DNA of 64,000 nt from Chryseobacterium aquifrigidense (GCF_006716485.1 NZ_VFPD01000002.1:1-64000); one strand, 5' to 3'; numbered from the stretch's first letter, positions 23,947 through 34,038 are shown. A program made the numbers and translations. Notes: generated from the sequence alone by a model not told the origin.

Positions 23947-25921
23947 ATACGACAATAAGCGTAAGAAAACGTTACGATGGGGCTACCTCTTTGCAGTGGT
24001 AGCTTTGTGCGTGTTTGTAATGTTCTTGGCGAGGATCGTGATCCTTCAGAATACCAATGTCCAGGAAATAAAAGATGATTACATTAATAAAAACTATCGT
24101 GAAGCCACTTTAAAAGCTGCCCGAGGTAACCTTTTTGCTTCTGACGGCTCTATTCTTGCCACAACAGTAATGAGATATGACATCTATCTTGATTTTAAAA
24201 CAATGAAAGATACGGTGTACTCCAACAATATTGGAGCACTGACTGATTCCCTGAGCAAAATGTTCGGAAAATCCAGAGGCGAATTCAGACAGAAGTTTGA
24301 CGAGCAGAAGAAAAAGAAAAACCAGTACTATACTTTGGTAAAAGGACTGGATTTCGATCAGTATGACAGAATCCGAAAGTTTCCGATCTTTAAAAGAGGT
24401 AAAAATAAAGGAGGATTTATCGTTGACCGAAACTATAAAAGAGAATTGGCCACTTCAGAAATCGGAGCCGGAACCATCGGTATGGATAACGGCGAGCTTA
24501 AATCCGGACTTGAAGGAGCTTTCTCCAAATATTTAACCGGAACAGACGGAAAAAGACTTGAGCAAAGAATCAATTCTTCCCAATGGAAACCTATCGACTT
24601 CTGGAAAGTTCAGGAACCGGTAGATGGTGAAGATGTCTACACCACTTTAGACCTTAGAATTCAAGACATTGCACACTCTGCTCTTGAGAAACAGCTGATT
24701 AATTTCGAAGCCAAACACGGAACCGTAATTGTGATGGAAGTTGAAACCGGAAAAGTACGTGCTCTGGTTAACTTAAGAAGAACAGATTCAGGGGATTACG
24801 AAGACTCGTATAACTATGCCCTGAAAGATAATATCGAACCGGGATCCACCTTTAAAACCATTTCGCTTCTAGCAGCAATGGACGATGGATTCATCGATGA
24901 AAATACAACTGTAAACGTAGGAAACGGAGTTTGGGTCTATGCGAAACAGAGAATATCTGACGGCCACGGAGGAGGAACATACGATATCAGTGATGTATTG
25001 GCAAAATCCAGTAACGTAGGAACTTCAAAGCTGATCACAAAGTATTATGCAGAAAAGCCACAGATTTTCCTCGACCATCTGAAACGTTGGAAATTATTCG
25101 ACAAAATGGATATCGAGCTTCCAGGGATCACAAAACCGAAGATTGTAACGCCGCAAAATAAAAGATGGAATGCCGCAACGCTGGCTTCTATTTCCTACGG
25201 ATATTCTTCCAACATCAATCTTCTGCAGTTAACAACCTTCTACAACGGAGTTGCCAATGGAGGTAAAATGCTTAAGCCTTTATTCATTGATAAAATCATG
25301 AAAGACGGAAAAGTAATGTACAATGCAAAGCCTGAAGTAATGGTAAACAAAATGGCTTCTGAAAAAGCCATTAAAATGATGACCAGTGCTTTAACCAAAG
25401 CCGTAGAAAAAGGAACAGGACGAAGCATTTTTACTCCCAACCTGAAAATGGCAGGAAAAACAGGTACCGCAAGGTTTGAATACTGGCTGCCCGGCCCAAT
25501 GAAATACCGTGCATCATTTGCAGGATTTTATCCGGCAGATGCGCCAAAATATACATGTTATGTCATGATCAGTGAACCCAATACCGCAAAAGGATTTTAT
25601 GGAGGTTCCGTTTCAGCACCGGTGTTTAAAGAAATTGCAGGAAAAACATTCCTGAAAACACCTCAGAATATTGAAAAAGAAATGCTTGTAGACAAAAAGG
25701 TAAACCTTAGTAAAATGGTGGAACCTAATGTTAAAGTAGCAGTCAATGATAAACAAATGCCTAATGTGGTAGGATTAATCGGGAAAAATGTAATCCCGCA
25801 GCTGGAAAACCTAGGCTACCGTGTCGATTATAAAGGAGTAGGAAGAATTAAAGAACAATTCCCTCTGGAAGGCACCACGATCAGTAAGAACCAGAGAATT
25901 TATTTATCTCTGCAGAATTAA
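23930..25921 (+). CDS. ftsI: Division-specific peptidoglycan transpeptidase FtsI (PBP3) with PASTA domain
   Basis: A 663-residue class B PBP that cross-links septal peptidoglycan. It has one N-terminal TM helix (YLFAVVALCVFVMFLARIV) and a dimerisation/pedestal domain (about 45-220). The transpeptidase domain has S306-T-F-K309, SSN in KSSNVGTSK, and K510-T-G. A C-terminal PASTA domain (about 600-663, MPNVVGLIGKNVIPQLENLG) is common in Bacteroidota and Gram-positive PBPs but absent from E. coli FtsI. The ATG at 23930 lies inside ftsL, implying coupling. ftsW lies further along the same cluster. Confidence 0.97.
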   Translation: MQKQNEYDNKRKKTLRWGYLFAVVALCVFVMFLARIVILQNTNVQEIKDDYINKNYREATLKAARGNLFASDGSILATTVMRYDIYLDFKTMKDTVYSNNIGALTDSLSKMFGKSRGEFRQKFDEQKKKKNQYYTLVKGLDFDQYDRIRKFPIFKRGKNKGGFIVDRNYKRELATSEIGAGTIGMDNGELKSGLEGAFSKYLTGTDGKRLEQRINSSQWKPIDFWKVQEPVDGEDVYTTLDLRIQDIAHSALEKQLINFEAKHGTVIVMEVETGKVRALVNLRRTDSGDYEDSYNYALKDNIEPGSTFKTISLLAAMDDGFIDENTTVNVGNGVWVYAKQRISDGHGGGTYDISDVLAKSSNVGTSKLITKYYAEKPQIFLDHLKRWKLFDKMDIELPGITKPKIVTPQNKRWNAATLASISYGYSSNINLLQLTTFYNGVANGGKMLKPLFIDKIMKDGKVMYNAKPEVMVNKMASEKAIKMMTSALTKAVEKGTGRSIFTPNLKMAGKTGTARFEYWLPGPMKYRASFAGFYPADAPKYTCYVMISEPNTAKGFYGGSVSAPVFKEIAGKTFLKTPQNIEKEMLVDKKVNLSKMVEPNVKVAVNDKQMPNVVGLIGKNVIPQLENLGYRVDYKGVGRIKEQFPLEGTTISKNQRIYLSLQN

Positions 25922-25979
25922 AAACAAGGTTTCGGAAGGAACATTTAAACCAAAATAGGGCAAAGCCTTATTGATAAAG

Positions 25980-27440
25980 ATGATTATAACAGAATTAGTA
26001 AACAGAATCCCAGTATTGGAAATCCACGGTGATAACAACCGTGAGGTTACTGAATTGGTGATCGACAGCAGAAAGGTTACAGAAAACGCACTTTATATTG
26101 CGATGAGAGGAACAGTGGTAGATGGTCACTCATTCATTGCATCTGCTATTGAAAAAGGAGCCGCAACAATTGTTTGCGAGGAATTCCCAGAGACATTGGC
26201 AGAAAATGTAACTTATGTTCTGGTAAAAGATTCTTCTAAAGCTTTGGGTCAGCTTGCTTCCAATTTCTACGGAAACCCTTCTGAGAAGTTAAAACTGATA
26301 GGAGTTACAGGAACTAACGGAAAAACATCTGTTTCTACCCTTCTTTTTGACGTTTTCAAAAACCTTGGATATCCGGCAGCTCTGCTTTCTACTGTTGAAA
26401 TCAGAATTGGAGATGAGATCATTCCGGCTACCCATACTACTCCTGATGTGATTACCATCAACAGGATATTGGCGGAAGCAGTAGAAAAAGGGTGTGAATT
26501 TGCTTTCATGGAAGTAAGCTCACACGGAATCGCCCAAAACAGAATTGAAGGACTCCACTTCAAAATTGCCGGCTTTACCAACCTTACTCATGATCACTTA
26601 GATTATCATAAAACATTCGAAGAATATTTAAAAACTAAAAAAAGATTCTTTGATCAATTAGAAGATACAGCCATTGCTATCACCAATGTAGATGATAAAA
26701 ATGGGAATGTCATGCTTCAGAACACTAAGGCTAAAAAGAAGTCTTATGCTTTGAAAACAATGGCAGACTATCATGGAAAGCTTCTAGAAGTAGATTTCAA
26801 CGGAATGCTGCTGAACTTCAACGGAAAAGAATTCTGGACGACCCTTACCGGGAAATTCAATGTGTATAATTTGCTGCTTGTCTTCGGAATCGCTGCTGAA
26901 CTTGGTTTTGAACAGGATGAAATTCTTCAGGCAGTCAGCAAACTAAAAAGAGTTTCCGGAAGATTTGAAACATTCAAATCTGATGGTGGAATTTTCTTTA
27001 TCGTAGATTATGCGCACACTCCTGATGCTTTAGAAAATATCCTGGACAGCATCAACGATATAAGAACCAAAAACGAAAGATTAATCACCGTATTCGGCTG
27101 CGGAGGAGACAGAGATCACTCCAAAAGACCTGAAATGGGAAATATTGCCACCAAAAAATCAACTCTGGCAATCATCACTTCAGACAATCCGAGAACAGAA
27201 GATCCTGCACAGATCATCAAAGAAATTGAAGCAGGCGTTGAACCTCAGAACTTCAGCAAATACACTTCAATTCCGGACAGAAAAGAAGCCATAAAAATGG
27301 CCATAAAGTTTGCAGAACCAAAAGATATCGTTTTAGTTGCCGGAAAAGGTCACGAAAACTATCAGGAGATCAATGGTGTAAAACATCATTTTGACGACAA
27401 AGAAGTAATTAATGAGCTTTGGAAATTAATGAGCAAATAA
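25980..27440 (+). CDS. murE: UDP-MurNAc-tripeptide synthetase MurE
   Basis: A cytoplasmic Mur ligase that adds the third residue to UDP-MurNAc-L-Ala-D-Glu. About 486 residues from ATG 25980 (MIITELVNRIPVLEI); an in-frame TTG lies 9 nt upstream. The ATP loop is GVTGTNGKTSVSTL, with substrate blocks TTPDVITINR and EVSSHGIAQNR. The DNPRTEDP motif marks meso-diaminopimelate specificity rather than lysine, so the peptidoglycan should be A1-gamma type. It stands between ftsI and mraY; murF is not next to it. Confidence 0.97.
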   Translation: MIITELVNRIPVLEIHGDNNREVTELVIDSRKVTENALYIAMRGTVVDGHSFIASAIEKGAATIVCEEFPETLAENVTYVLVKDSSKALGQLASNFYGNPSEKLKLIGVTGTNGKTSVSTLLFDVFKNLGYPAALLSTVEIRIGDEIIPATHTTPDVITINRILAEAVEKGCEFAFMEVSSHGIAQNRIEGLHFKIAGFTNLTHDHLDYHKTFEEYLKTKKRFFDQLEDTAIAITNVDDKNGNVMLQNTKAKKKSYALKTMADYHGKLLEVDFNGMLLNFNGKEFWTTLTGKFNVYNLLLVFGIAAELGFEQDEILQAVSKLKRVSGRFETFKSDGGIFFIVDYAHTPDALENILDSINDIRTKNERLITVFGCGGDRDHSKRPEMGNIATKKSTLAIITSDNPRTEDPAQIIKEIEAGVEPQNFSKYTSIPDRKEAIKMAIKFAEPKDIVLVAGKGHENYQEINGVKHHFDDKEVINELWKLMSK

Positions 27441-27447
27441 ATTACAA

Positions 27448-27516
27448 GTGATAATTGAAAGAATAACTGCTCTAATCATTCATCAATTATCAATGATCAT
27501 TTATTAACAATTGAAA
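27448..27516. repeat. Heptamer element upstream of mraY
   Basis: Right arm of 7-bp units ATCATTC, ATCAATT, ATCAATG, ATCATTT, ATTAACA, ATTGAAA (27475-27516). The left part contains TGATAATTGA (27449-27458), a perfect 10-bp inverted match to TCAATTATCA (27483-27492). It occupies almost the whole gap between murE and mraY and ends 2 nt before the ATG. Confidence 0.68.
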
Positions 27517-27518
27517 CT

Positions 27519-28760
27519 ATGCTATACTATCTATACGAATATCTAACCAACCATGGAATTCACGTTCCGGGATTAGGATTGTTGAAATACATTTCCTTCC
27601 GTGCCGGAATGTCTGTATTATTCTCTCTGATTATTGCTCTTGTCTACGGAAAAAGAGTAATCAATTACCTGAGAACAAAACAAATGGGAGAATTGGTACG
27701 TGATCTGGGATTAGATGGCCAAAAACAAAAAGAAGGAACTCCAACCATGGGAGGACTTATCATTATTCTGGCAACGATCATTCCTGTATTGCTGTTTACA
27801 AGAATTACCAATGTGTATATTGTACTGTTGCTGGTTTCAATGTTCTGGATGGGTGCTATTGGTTTCCTGGATGATTATTTAAAGAAAATTAAAAAAAATA
27901 AAGACGGATTAAGTGGTAAATTCAAAATTGTTGGTCAGGTTGGCTTAGGCGTGATTGTCGGAATTACCATGTATTTCCACCCGGACATCACCGTTAAAAG
28001 AAAATATGCAGATGCTAAAGTGGTGAACAGAAATAATGTGGAGCAGAATTTTATGCCTACAGAAAAAATTACTGTTTCTACCGTTCCTTTTGCAAAAAAT
28101 AATGAATTCGATTACAGTGGAATTTTATTCTGGATGAATGATAAAGATGCCCATGAGTGGGCATGGATTGTCTTTATTCCCATTGTAATCTTTATTGTAA
28201 CAGCCGTTTCGAATGGAGCTAACATCACAGATGGAATTGACGGTCTTGCAGCAGGAACAAGTGCCATTATACTGCTCACGCTGGCTCTTTTCGCTTACCT
28301 TTCCGGAAATATCATCTTTGCAGACTACCTTAATATCATGTTCCTTCCGAATATGGGTGAAACCACCATCTTTGCTGTGGCAATGGTAGGTGCAGTGATT
28401 GGGTTCTTCTGGTACAATACCTATCCTGCGCAGGTTTTCATGGGAGATACCGGAAGCTTAATGCTGGGAGGCGTGATTGCTGTCTTAGCCATTATTTTAA
28501 GAAAAGAATTATTGATTCCTGTATTATGTGGAATCTTCTTAATTGAAAACCTGTCTGTAATGCTTCAGGTAGTTGTTTTCAAATACAGAAAAAGAAAATA
28601 CGGGCTGGAATATGCCCAAAACAACAGACTATTCAAAATGTCACCATTACACCACCATTACCAGAAAGAAGGTTTCCACGAGAGTAAAATCGTGAACCGA
28701 ATGATCATCATCGGAGTAATATTGGCAATTGTATGTCTGATCACACTAAAAATGAGATAA
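27519..28760 (+). CDS. mraY: Phospho-MurNAc-pentapeptide transferase MraY
   Basis: A polytopic membrane enzyme that transfers phospho-MurNAc-pentapeptide to undecaprenyl phosphate, making lipid I. Conserved blocks are the KEGTPTMGG loop, DDYLKK (catalytic aspartates), [27 protein letters not shown] and LHHHYQKEG. It has 413 residues, against about 360 in E. coli. The extra length is an insert near residues 155-210 that is poorly hydrophobic and ends before a TM helix, as is usual in Bacteroidota MraY. The ATG at 27519 is preceded by the heptamer element and lacks a strong Shine-Dalgarno sequence. Confidence 0.97.
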   Translation: MLYYLYEYLTNHGIHVPGLGLLKYISFRAGMSVLFSLIIALVYGKRVINYLRTKQMGELVRDLGLDGQKQKEGTPTMGGLIIILATIIPVLLFTRITNVYIVLLLVSMFWMGAIGFLDDYLKKIKKNKDGLSGKFKIVGQVGLGVIVGITMYFHPDITVKRKYADAKVVNRNNVEQNFMPTEKITVSTVPFAKNNEFDYSGILFWMNDKDAHEWAWIVFIPIVIFIVTAVSNGANITDGIDGLAAGTSAIILLTLALFAYLSGNIIFADYLNIMFLPNMGETTIFAVAMVGAVIGFFWYNTYPAQVFMGDTGSLMLGGVIAVLAIILRKELLIPVLCGIFLIENLSVMLQVVVFKYRKRKYGLEYAQNNRLFKMSPLHHHYQKEGFHESKIVNRMIIIGVILAIVCLITLKMR

Positions 28761-28769
28761 AAAATCAAT

Positions 28770-28833
28770 TTAAAAATTAAAAGATCAAAACATTAAACAT
28801 TTTTTAATCGTTAAATCTTTTAATCATTAAATC
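28770..28833. repeat. Heptamer-phased inverted element upstream of murD
   Basis: An A/T-rich version of the element. Left half: TTTAAAAATTAAAAGATC. Right half: AAATCTTTTAATCATTAAA. ATTAAAAGAT (28776-28785) pairs perfectly with ATCTTTTAAT (28815-28824), and units repeat at roughly 7-bp steps. It fills most of the 81-bp gap between mraY and murD. Confidence 0.5.
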
Positions 28834-28841
28834 AAAATAAT

Positions 28842-30179
28842 ATGAAAATAGTTGTTTTAGGAGGTGGAGAAAGCGGATGCGGAGCTGCTTATTTGGCTAA
28901 AAAGAAAGGTCTGGAAGTATTTCTTTCAGATAAAGGAGCCATTAAGGATAACTATAAGCAGTTTCTTACCGATAATGAAATTGAATTTGAAGAAGGAAAC
29001 CACGATGAAGAAAGGATTTTAAATGCTGACTGGATTGTAAAAAGCCCGGGAATTCCGAAAAAGGCAGACATCATTCATAAAATTCATGAAAAAGGAATCA
29101 GGCTTTCCTCTGAAATTGAATTTGCTTCTGAATTTACAGATGCGAAAATCATTGCCATTACCGGAAGCAACGGAAAAACAACCACTACTTCCCTGATCTA
29201 TTATATCCTGAAAAATGACGGATTGAATGTAGGTTTAGGAGGAAATATCGGATACAGCTTTGCCAAGCAGGTCGCAGATGAAAATCATGAATATTATGTA
29301 CTGGAAGTTAGCTCTTTCCAGCTGGATGACATTCAGAATTTCAGACCTTATATTTCTTTATTGTTAAACCTGTCTCAGGATCACCTGGATCAGTATAACT
29401 ACAACTATGAAGAGTATGCGTTAGCAAAGTTCAGAATCACTGAAAATCAGGAGAATGATAACTTTTTCATCTATAACAAAGATGATGAAATGAGTAAGAA
29501 TCTTCTTGAAAAGCTTGAAATAAAGGCTAAAATGGTTCCTTTCTCAACCAAAGAGAAGTTATCTGAAGGAGGTTTTGTGAATGATGATGAAATTGTGGTA
29601 AAAATGAAGGACGAATTCTCAATGAAAGTTGATGAATTGTCTCTGCTGGGAAATCACAATGTAGCCAACAGCCTTGCAGCATCTATTGCCGGTAAGATAT
29701 TAAAAATCAACAATGAAAGCATCAGACATTCACTGATGACCTTCCAGGCCGTAGAGCACAGATTGGAATTGGTGACTGAAATTGACAGTGTAAAATACAT
29801 CAATGACAGTAAGGCAACCAACGTAAATGCCACTTACTATGCTTTGGAAAGTATGAAAACACCAACCGTATGGATCGTTGGTGGATTAGATAAAGGAAAT
29901 GACTATACCGAAATTGAAGATTTAGTCAAAAGAAAAGTAAAGGCCATTGTGTGCCTTGGGATTGATAACAAGAAGATCATAGATTTCTTTAAAGATAAAA
30001 AAGAGCTTATTTATGATACTTCAAGCATGGAAGAAGCCGTGAGAATTTCAAAATCACTGGCTAAAAAAGGCGATACCGTTTTATTATCTCCATGCTGCGC
30101 AAGCTTTGACTTGTTCAAAAGCTATGAAGACAGAGGACGCCAGTTTAAACAACAGGTATTAAAAGCCAATGGCCAATAG
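28842..30179 (+). CDS. murD: UDP-MurNAc-L-Ala:D-Glu ligase MurD
   Basis: A 445-residue Mur ligase that adds D-glutamate to UDP-MurNAc-L-alanine. The N-terminal MKIVVLGGGESGCGAAYLAKK is the Rossmann-like UDP domain. The ATP loop is ITGSNGKTTTTSLIYY. The central SSFQLD and NLSQDHLDQY and the C-terminal NDSKATNVNAT and LLSPCCASFD blocks are MurD markers. The last codons (KANGQ and TAG) lie inside a GCCAATN heptamer array, so the repeat forms the end of this protein. Confidence 0.97.
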   Translation: MKIVVLGGGESGCGAAYLAKKKGLEVFLSDKGAIKDNYKQFLTDNEIEFEEGNHDEERILNADWIVKSPGIPKKADIIHKIHEKGIRLSSEIEFASEFTDAKIIAITGSNGKTTTTSLIYYILKNDGLNVGLGGNIGYSFAKQVADENHEYYVLEVSSFQLDDIQNFRPYISLLLNLSQDHLDQYNYNYEEYALAKFRITENQENDNFFIYNKDDEMSKNLLEKLEIKAKMVPFSTKEKLSEGGFVNDDEIVVKMKDEFSMKVDELSLLGNHNVANSLAASIAGKILKINNESIRHSLMTFQAVEHRLELVTEIDSVKYINDSKATNVNATYYALESMKTPTVWIVGGLDKGNDYTEIEDLVKRKVKAIVCLGIDNKKIIDFFKDKKELIYDTSSMEEAVRISKSLAKKGDTVLLSPCCASFDLFKSYEDRGRQFKQQVLKANGQ

Positions 30180-30185
30180 CCAGAA
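30165..30185 (+). repeat. GCCAATN heptamer array at murD end / upstream of ftsW
   Basis: Three contiguous units: GCCAATG, GCCAATA, GCCAGAA. It contains the murD stop codon (30177-30179) and ends 11 nt before the ftsW ATG. The same GCCAA core appears in the right arm of the element before the YqeY-family gene at 38577. Confidence 0.6.
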
Positions 30186-30196
30186 TAGCATTAAAT

Positions 30197-31435
30197 ATGG
30201 ACGAACAGAACACAGAAAGCAGATTTGAATTTCTAAAGGGCGATAAAGTACTTTGGATGGTCATCCTTGTGATCTCCATTTTCTCTATTTTCCCGGTATA
30301 CTCTGCAAGTTCAAATCTCGAATACATTGTTAATAACGGGACTACAACAGGCCACGTTATCAAACATATGTTCTTTGTAGTCCTGGGACTAGCCATTATG
30401 AGACTGGTAGGAACCATAAAATATGAATACATCGGAAAGCTTAGCAGTATTCTGCTCGGCCTTATGATTGTTCTGTTGATTGTTACCATGTTTACGGGAC
30501 AGACCATTGACGGAGCTAGTGCCTCCAGATGGCTGAAAATTCCAGGAACACCAATCTCTTTCCAGCCTTCGTCATTTGCCTTTTTAATGCTGATCATCTA
30601 TCTGTGCAGGTATCTGACCAAAAAGATCACCAGAGAAAGGCTTCCGATAGAGAATATCATGTATATTTTCGGGCCTATCCTGCTTGTTTTCGTATTGGTA
30701 GCAAAGGATAATGGTTCCACGGCATTAATGATTCTAATGGTTTCCGTTGTGGTTCTTGTCATAGGACAGCTTCACTGGAAATACATTGCAGGATTTATCT
30801 CAGCATCATTTGTAGCCATTGTTCTATTTTTATTAATAGCGCTGAATACGAATATGATCGGTGGTAACCGTGTTCACACATGGATGAGCCGTGTAGAAAC
30901 ATTTACCTCAAGCAAAGCAAAATCTGCCGATGTAGATGATGAAAGCGTAAAAGCAAAAAACTATCAGGTAATGCAGGCCAAAGCAGCCATTGTTCATGGC
31001 GGAATTACCGGAATGGGACCAGGAAAAAGTGCATTGAAACAAATGCTTCCACAATCTGCCTCCGACTTTATTTTCGCAGTCATTGTAGAAGAATACGGAG
31101 TGATAGGAGCTGCTTTTCTGATCAGTTTATATCTGATTATGATGATAAGGATCGTGATGATTGCCAGTAAGATGCCGGCATTTTTTGGATCATTGCTCGT
31201 GCTCAGTCTCGGAGTGATGATTTTCATTCAGCTTTCGGTAAACATAGCCGTTGCGGTGAATCTGATCCCGGTAACAGGACAGCCTCTGCCTTTGATCAGT
31301 TACGGAGGAACCTCAATGCTGGTCACCTATTTACAGTTAGGTATTATTTTAAATATAAGCTCAAGGATTCAGATTTATGATGAAGAAGGAATGGGCAAAA
31401 AACAAAGTATAGCAGAAATAAACGATATTGCTTAA
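30197..31435 (+). CDS. ftsW: Septal peptidoglycan polymerase FtsW
   Basis: A 412-residue SEDS-family glycosyltransferase that polymerises lipid II at the septum together with FtsI. It is polytopic (about ten TM helices). Recognisable blocks are the ASSNLEY region, GASASRWLKIPG, FQPSSFAFLML, AKDNGSTALMILMV, and near the end LPVTGQPLPLISYGGTSML written here as LIPVTGQPLPLISYGG. A catalytic Asp is expected in the large extracytoplasmic loop. It follows murD by 17 bp and almost touches murG (1-nt gap), so it is cotranscribed. Confidence 0.97.
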   Translation: MDEQNTESRFEFLKGDKVLWMVILVISIFSIFPVYSASSNLEYIVNNGTTTGHVIKHMFFVVLGLAIMRLVGTIKYEYIGKLSSILLGLMIVLLIVTMFTGQTIDGASASRWLKIPGTPISFQPSSFAFLMLIIYLCRYLTKKITRERLPIENIMYIFGPILLVFVLVAKDNGSTALMILMVSVVVLVIGQLHWKYIAGFISASFVAIVLFLLIALNTNMIGGNRVHTWMSRVETFTSSKAKSADVDDESVKAKNYQVMQAKAAIVHGGITGMGPGKSALKQMLPQSASDFIFAVIVEEYGVIGAAFLISLYLIMMIRIVMIASKMPAFFGSLLVLSLGVMIFIQLSVNIAVAVNLIPVTGQPLPLISYGGTSMLVTYLQLGIILNISSRIQIYDEEGMGKKQSIAEINDIA

Positions 31436-31436
31436 A

Positions 31437-32531
31437 ATGGACAAAAAATTAAAAATACTATTATCCGGCGGAGGGACAGGAGGACATATCTTCCCGGCTA
31501 TCGCCATTGCGGATGAGATCAGAAAGAGATTTCCTGAAGCAGAATTTTTGTTCATTGGTGCCAACGGAAAAATGGAAATGGAAAAAGTTCCTCAGGCAGG
31601 CTATAAGATTGAAGGAATTGATATTGCAGGAATTGACAGAGGAAACCTGTTATCCAATCTGGGACTTCCTTTCAAGATTCTGAAAAGTTTATCAAAATCT
31701 AAAAGAATCATCAAAAATTTCGCTCCCGATTTTGCTGTAGGAACCGGAGGATTTGCCAGCGGGCCCGCGCTTTATGAAGCAAGTAAAATGGGAATTCCGA
31801 TCTTTATTCAGGAACAAAATGCTCACGCAGGAGTTACCAATAAAATTCTAAGCAAAAAAGCGAAAGCCGTTTTTACAGCCTATCCGAAAGTAGAAGGTTT
31901 TCCGGCAGAGAAAATAAAATTCCTGGGAAATCCGATTCGTGAGAACATCGTTTCAGGAATGCAGGAAACCGCTCAGGCAAAAGAAAAAATGGGATTGAAT
32001 AAAGACAAACTTACAATTCTGTCTGTAGGAGGTTCATTAGGATCCAGAACATTGAATAATGCCTGGAAAGAAAACCTAGATAATCTGAAAGAAAAAGGGT
32101 ATCAGTTAATTTGGCAAACAGGAAAGTTGGATTACAGCGAATTGTCTTCCAGCCTCCAGATTCCAGATTCCATTCATTTGAAAGAATTCATTAAAGATAT
32201 GGAATTGGCGTATTCAGCAGCTGATATCATCGTTTCGAGAGCCGGAGCTATTGCCATTTCAGAATTGGCCGTAGCACAAAAGCCGGTGCTTTTGGTTCCT
32301 TTCCCTTTTGCAGCGGAAGACCATCAAACCAAAAATGCTATGAACCTGGTTGAAAAGAATGCAGCCAGAATGGTAAAAGACTCTGAAATGAAGGAAAAAT
32401 TCTGGAATACTTTATCAGAAATCTGCGAGAATGAAGAGGTAAGAAAAGAAATGACCGACAATCTGAAATATTTTGCCAAACCCAATGCAGCAAAAGAGAT
32501 TGTAGACGAGATATTCAAAGTAATAAAATAA
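31437..32531 (+). CDS. murG: Lipid II synthase MurG
   Basis: A 364-residue GT28 glycosyltransferase that adds GlcNAc to lipid I on the cytoplasmic face. The ATG at 31437, directly after the ftsW stop, gives MDKKLKILLSGGGTGGHIFPA with the glycine-rich N-terminal motif. An upstream TTG inside ftsW is unnecessary. VGTGGFASGPALYEA, FIQEQNAHAGVTNK, LSVGGSLGSRTLN and SRAGAIAISEL are the expected substrate-binding blocks. Confidence 0.97.
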   Translation: MDKKLKILLSGGGTGGHIFPAIAIADEIRKRFPEAEFLFIGANGKMEMEKVPQAGYKIEGIDIAGIDRGNLLSNLGLPFKILKSLSKSKRIIKNFAPDFAVGTGGFASGPALYEASKMGIPIFIQEQNAHAGVTNKILSKKAKAVFTAYPKVEGFPAEKIKFLGNPIRENIVSGMQETAQAKEKMGLNKDKLTILSVGGSLGSRTLNNAWKENLDNLKEKGYQLIWQTGKLDYSELSSSLQIPDSIHLKEFIKDMELAYSAADIIVSRAGAIAISELAVAQKPVLLVPFPFAAEDHQTKNAMNLVEKNAARMVKDSEMKEKFWNTLSEICENEEVRKEMTDNLKYFAKPNAAKEIVDEIFKVIK

Positions 32532-32540
32532 TTAGAAAAG

Positions 32541-32562
32541 GCTTCGACAAGCTCAGCCTGAC
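32541..32562. repeat. Dispersed short repeat between murG and murC
   Basis: GCTTCGAC-AAG-CTCAGCCTGAC, related to the GCTTCGACT-N3-CTCAGCATGA motif found three times in the 217-bp array at 14463. It lies in the 148-bp gap after murG. The rest of that gap is AT-rich and ends with weakly heptamer-phased GTTTAAG, AGTTTAA, AGATTAA, AATATAA (32652-32679). Confidence 0.5.
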
Positions 32563-32679
32563 ACCGTTAAAGTTTAATTTATTAACGAGTCATTGATATT
32601 AGCTGATTAAAGCCCTATAATATAAAATATTAGTAATAAAACTCTGAACTGGTTTAAGAGTTTAAAGATTAAAATATAA

Positions 32680-34038
32680 ATGAACATTTTACAAACATAT
32701 CAGACTTTTTATTTCGTTGGAATCGGAGGGATCGGAATGAGTGCATTAGCACGCTATTTCAATGCATCGGGAAAAAACGTATTGGGATACGACAAAACCA
32801 ATACAAAACTGACTCAGAATCTGATGAATGAAGGCATTGATATTGTTTTTGAAGACCTTATTGATGAAAGGATTACTTCTCTTCAAAAAGAAGATACATT
32901 AGTTATTTATACGCCAGCCATTAAAACACTGGGAATCCTTGATTTCTTCAACCAAAATCAGTTTGAAGTGTTGAAACGTGCTAAAGTTTTGGGATTAATC
33001 ACTGAAAATACAGATTGTATCGCCATTGCAGGAACTCATGGAAAAACCACCACATCTACCCTTGTTGCCCATTTATGTAAAGAGGCAGATCTTCCATTCT
33101 CATGCTTTTTGGGAGGAATTTCTGAAAACTTTAAATCCAACTTCTTGTACAACGGCTCTACCTATTCTGTAGTAGAAGCAGATGAATACGACAGAAGCTT
33201 CCTGAACCTGTCTCCGGACTGGGCAGTAGTAACGTCCACAGACGCAGACCACCTGGACATTTATGGAGACATCAATCATATTGAAGAAGGATTCAGACAA
33301 TTCGCAGCGTTAGTACCTCAGGACAAACAACTTTTTGTAAGAAAAGGTCTGGAAATTGGCAGAGGGCATCAAACTTATGCGGTAAATGAGCCTGCAGATT
33401 ATTATTCAGACAATCTGCGTATGGATCATGATAAGATATATTTTGACTTCCATACTCCAACTGAAACCGTAAAAGATTTTGTCTGGGAAATTCCGGGAAT
33501 CCATAATGTGGAAAATGCCACTGTAGCACTGGCCATTCTGCATAATTTAGGCGCAGATTTTGATACGCTGAAAAAAGCAATTGCCAACTTTAAAGGAATT
33601 AAAAGAAGATATACCAAACATATTTATCAAAACGGTAAAATTTACATTGATGATTATGCTCACCATCCTACAGAAATCAATGCTGTAATGAGCTCAATCA
33701 GAACATTTTACCCTGACAAAAAACTATTGGTAGCCTTCCAGCCCCACCTTTTCAGCAGAACGAGAGATTTCGCAGATGGGTTTGCAGAAAGTTTAAGCAA
33801 AGCAGATGAGCTTATCCTTCTTGATATTTACCCTGCGAGAGAACTGCAGGAGAACTTCGAGGGAGTCACTTCAAGCTGGCTGCTGGACAAAGTAATATTA
33901 GATAAAAAAGAAGTATCAACATTATCTGATACTTTTGAAAAAATAAAAGAAAAAGAGTTTGACATCCTTCTTACGGTAGGAGCAGGAAATATAGACACCC
34001 TGTATGACCCTATTTGCGAATGGATACAAAAAATTTGA
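32680..34038 (+). CDS. murC: UDP-MurNAc:L-Ala ligase MurC
   Basis: A 452-residue Mur ligase for the first peptide-stem step. Its blocks are VGIGGIGMSALARYF (UDP domain), the ATP loop AGTHGKTTTSTLVAH, VVEADEYDRSFL, STDADHLDIYGD and IDDYAHHPTEI. Mpl is a related family, but the length and the position between murG and ftsQ support MurC. It is separated from murG by a 148-bp gap that contains a dispersed repeat. The ftsQ start follows 28 nt after the stop. Confidence 0.96.
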   Translation: MNILQTYQTFYFVGIGGIGMSALARYFNASGKNVLGYDKTNTKLTQNLMNEGIDIVFEDLIDERITSLQKEDTLVIYTPAIKTLGILDFFNQNQFEVLKRAKVLGLITENTDCIAIAGTHGKTTTSTLVAHLCKEADLPFSCFLGGISENFKSNFLYNGSTYSVVEADEYDRSFLNLSPDWAVVTSTDADHLDIYGDINHIEEGFRQFAALVPQDKQLFVRKGLEIGRGHQTYAVNEPADYYSDNLRMDHDKIYFDFHTPTETVKDFVWEIPGIHNVENATVALAILHNLGADFDTLKKAIANFKGIKRRYTKHIYQNGKIYIDDYAHHPTEINAVMSSIRTFYPDKKLLVAFQPHLFSRTRDFADGFAESLSKADELILLDIYPARELQENFEGVTSSWLLDKVILDKKEVSTLSDTFEKIKEKEFDILLTVGAGNIDTLYDPICEWIQKI

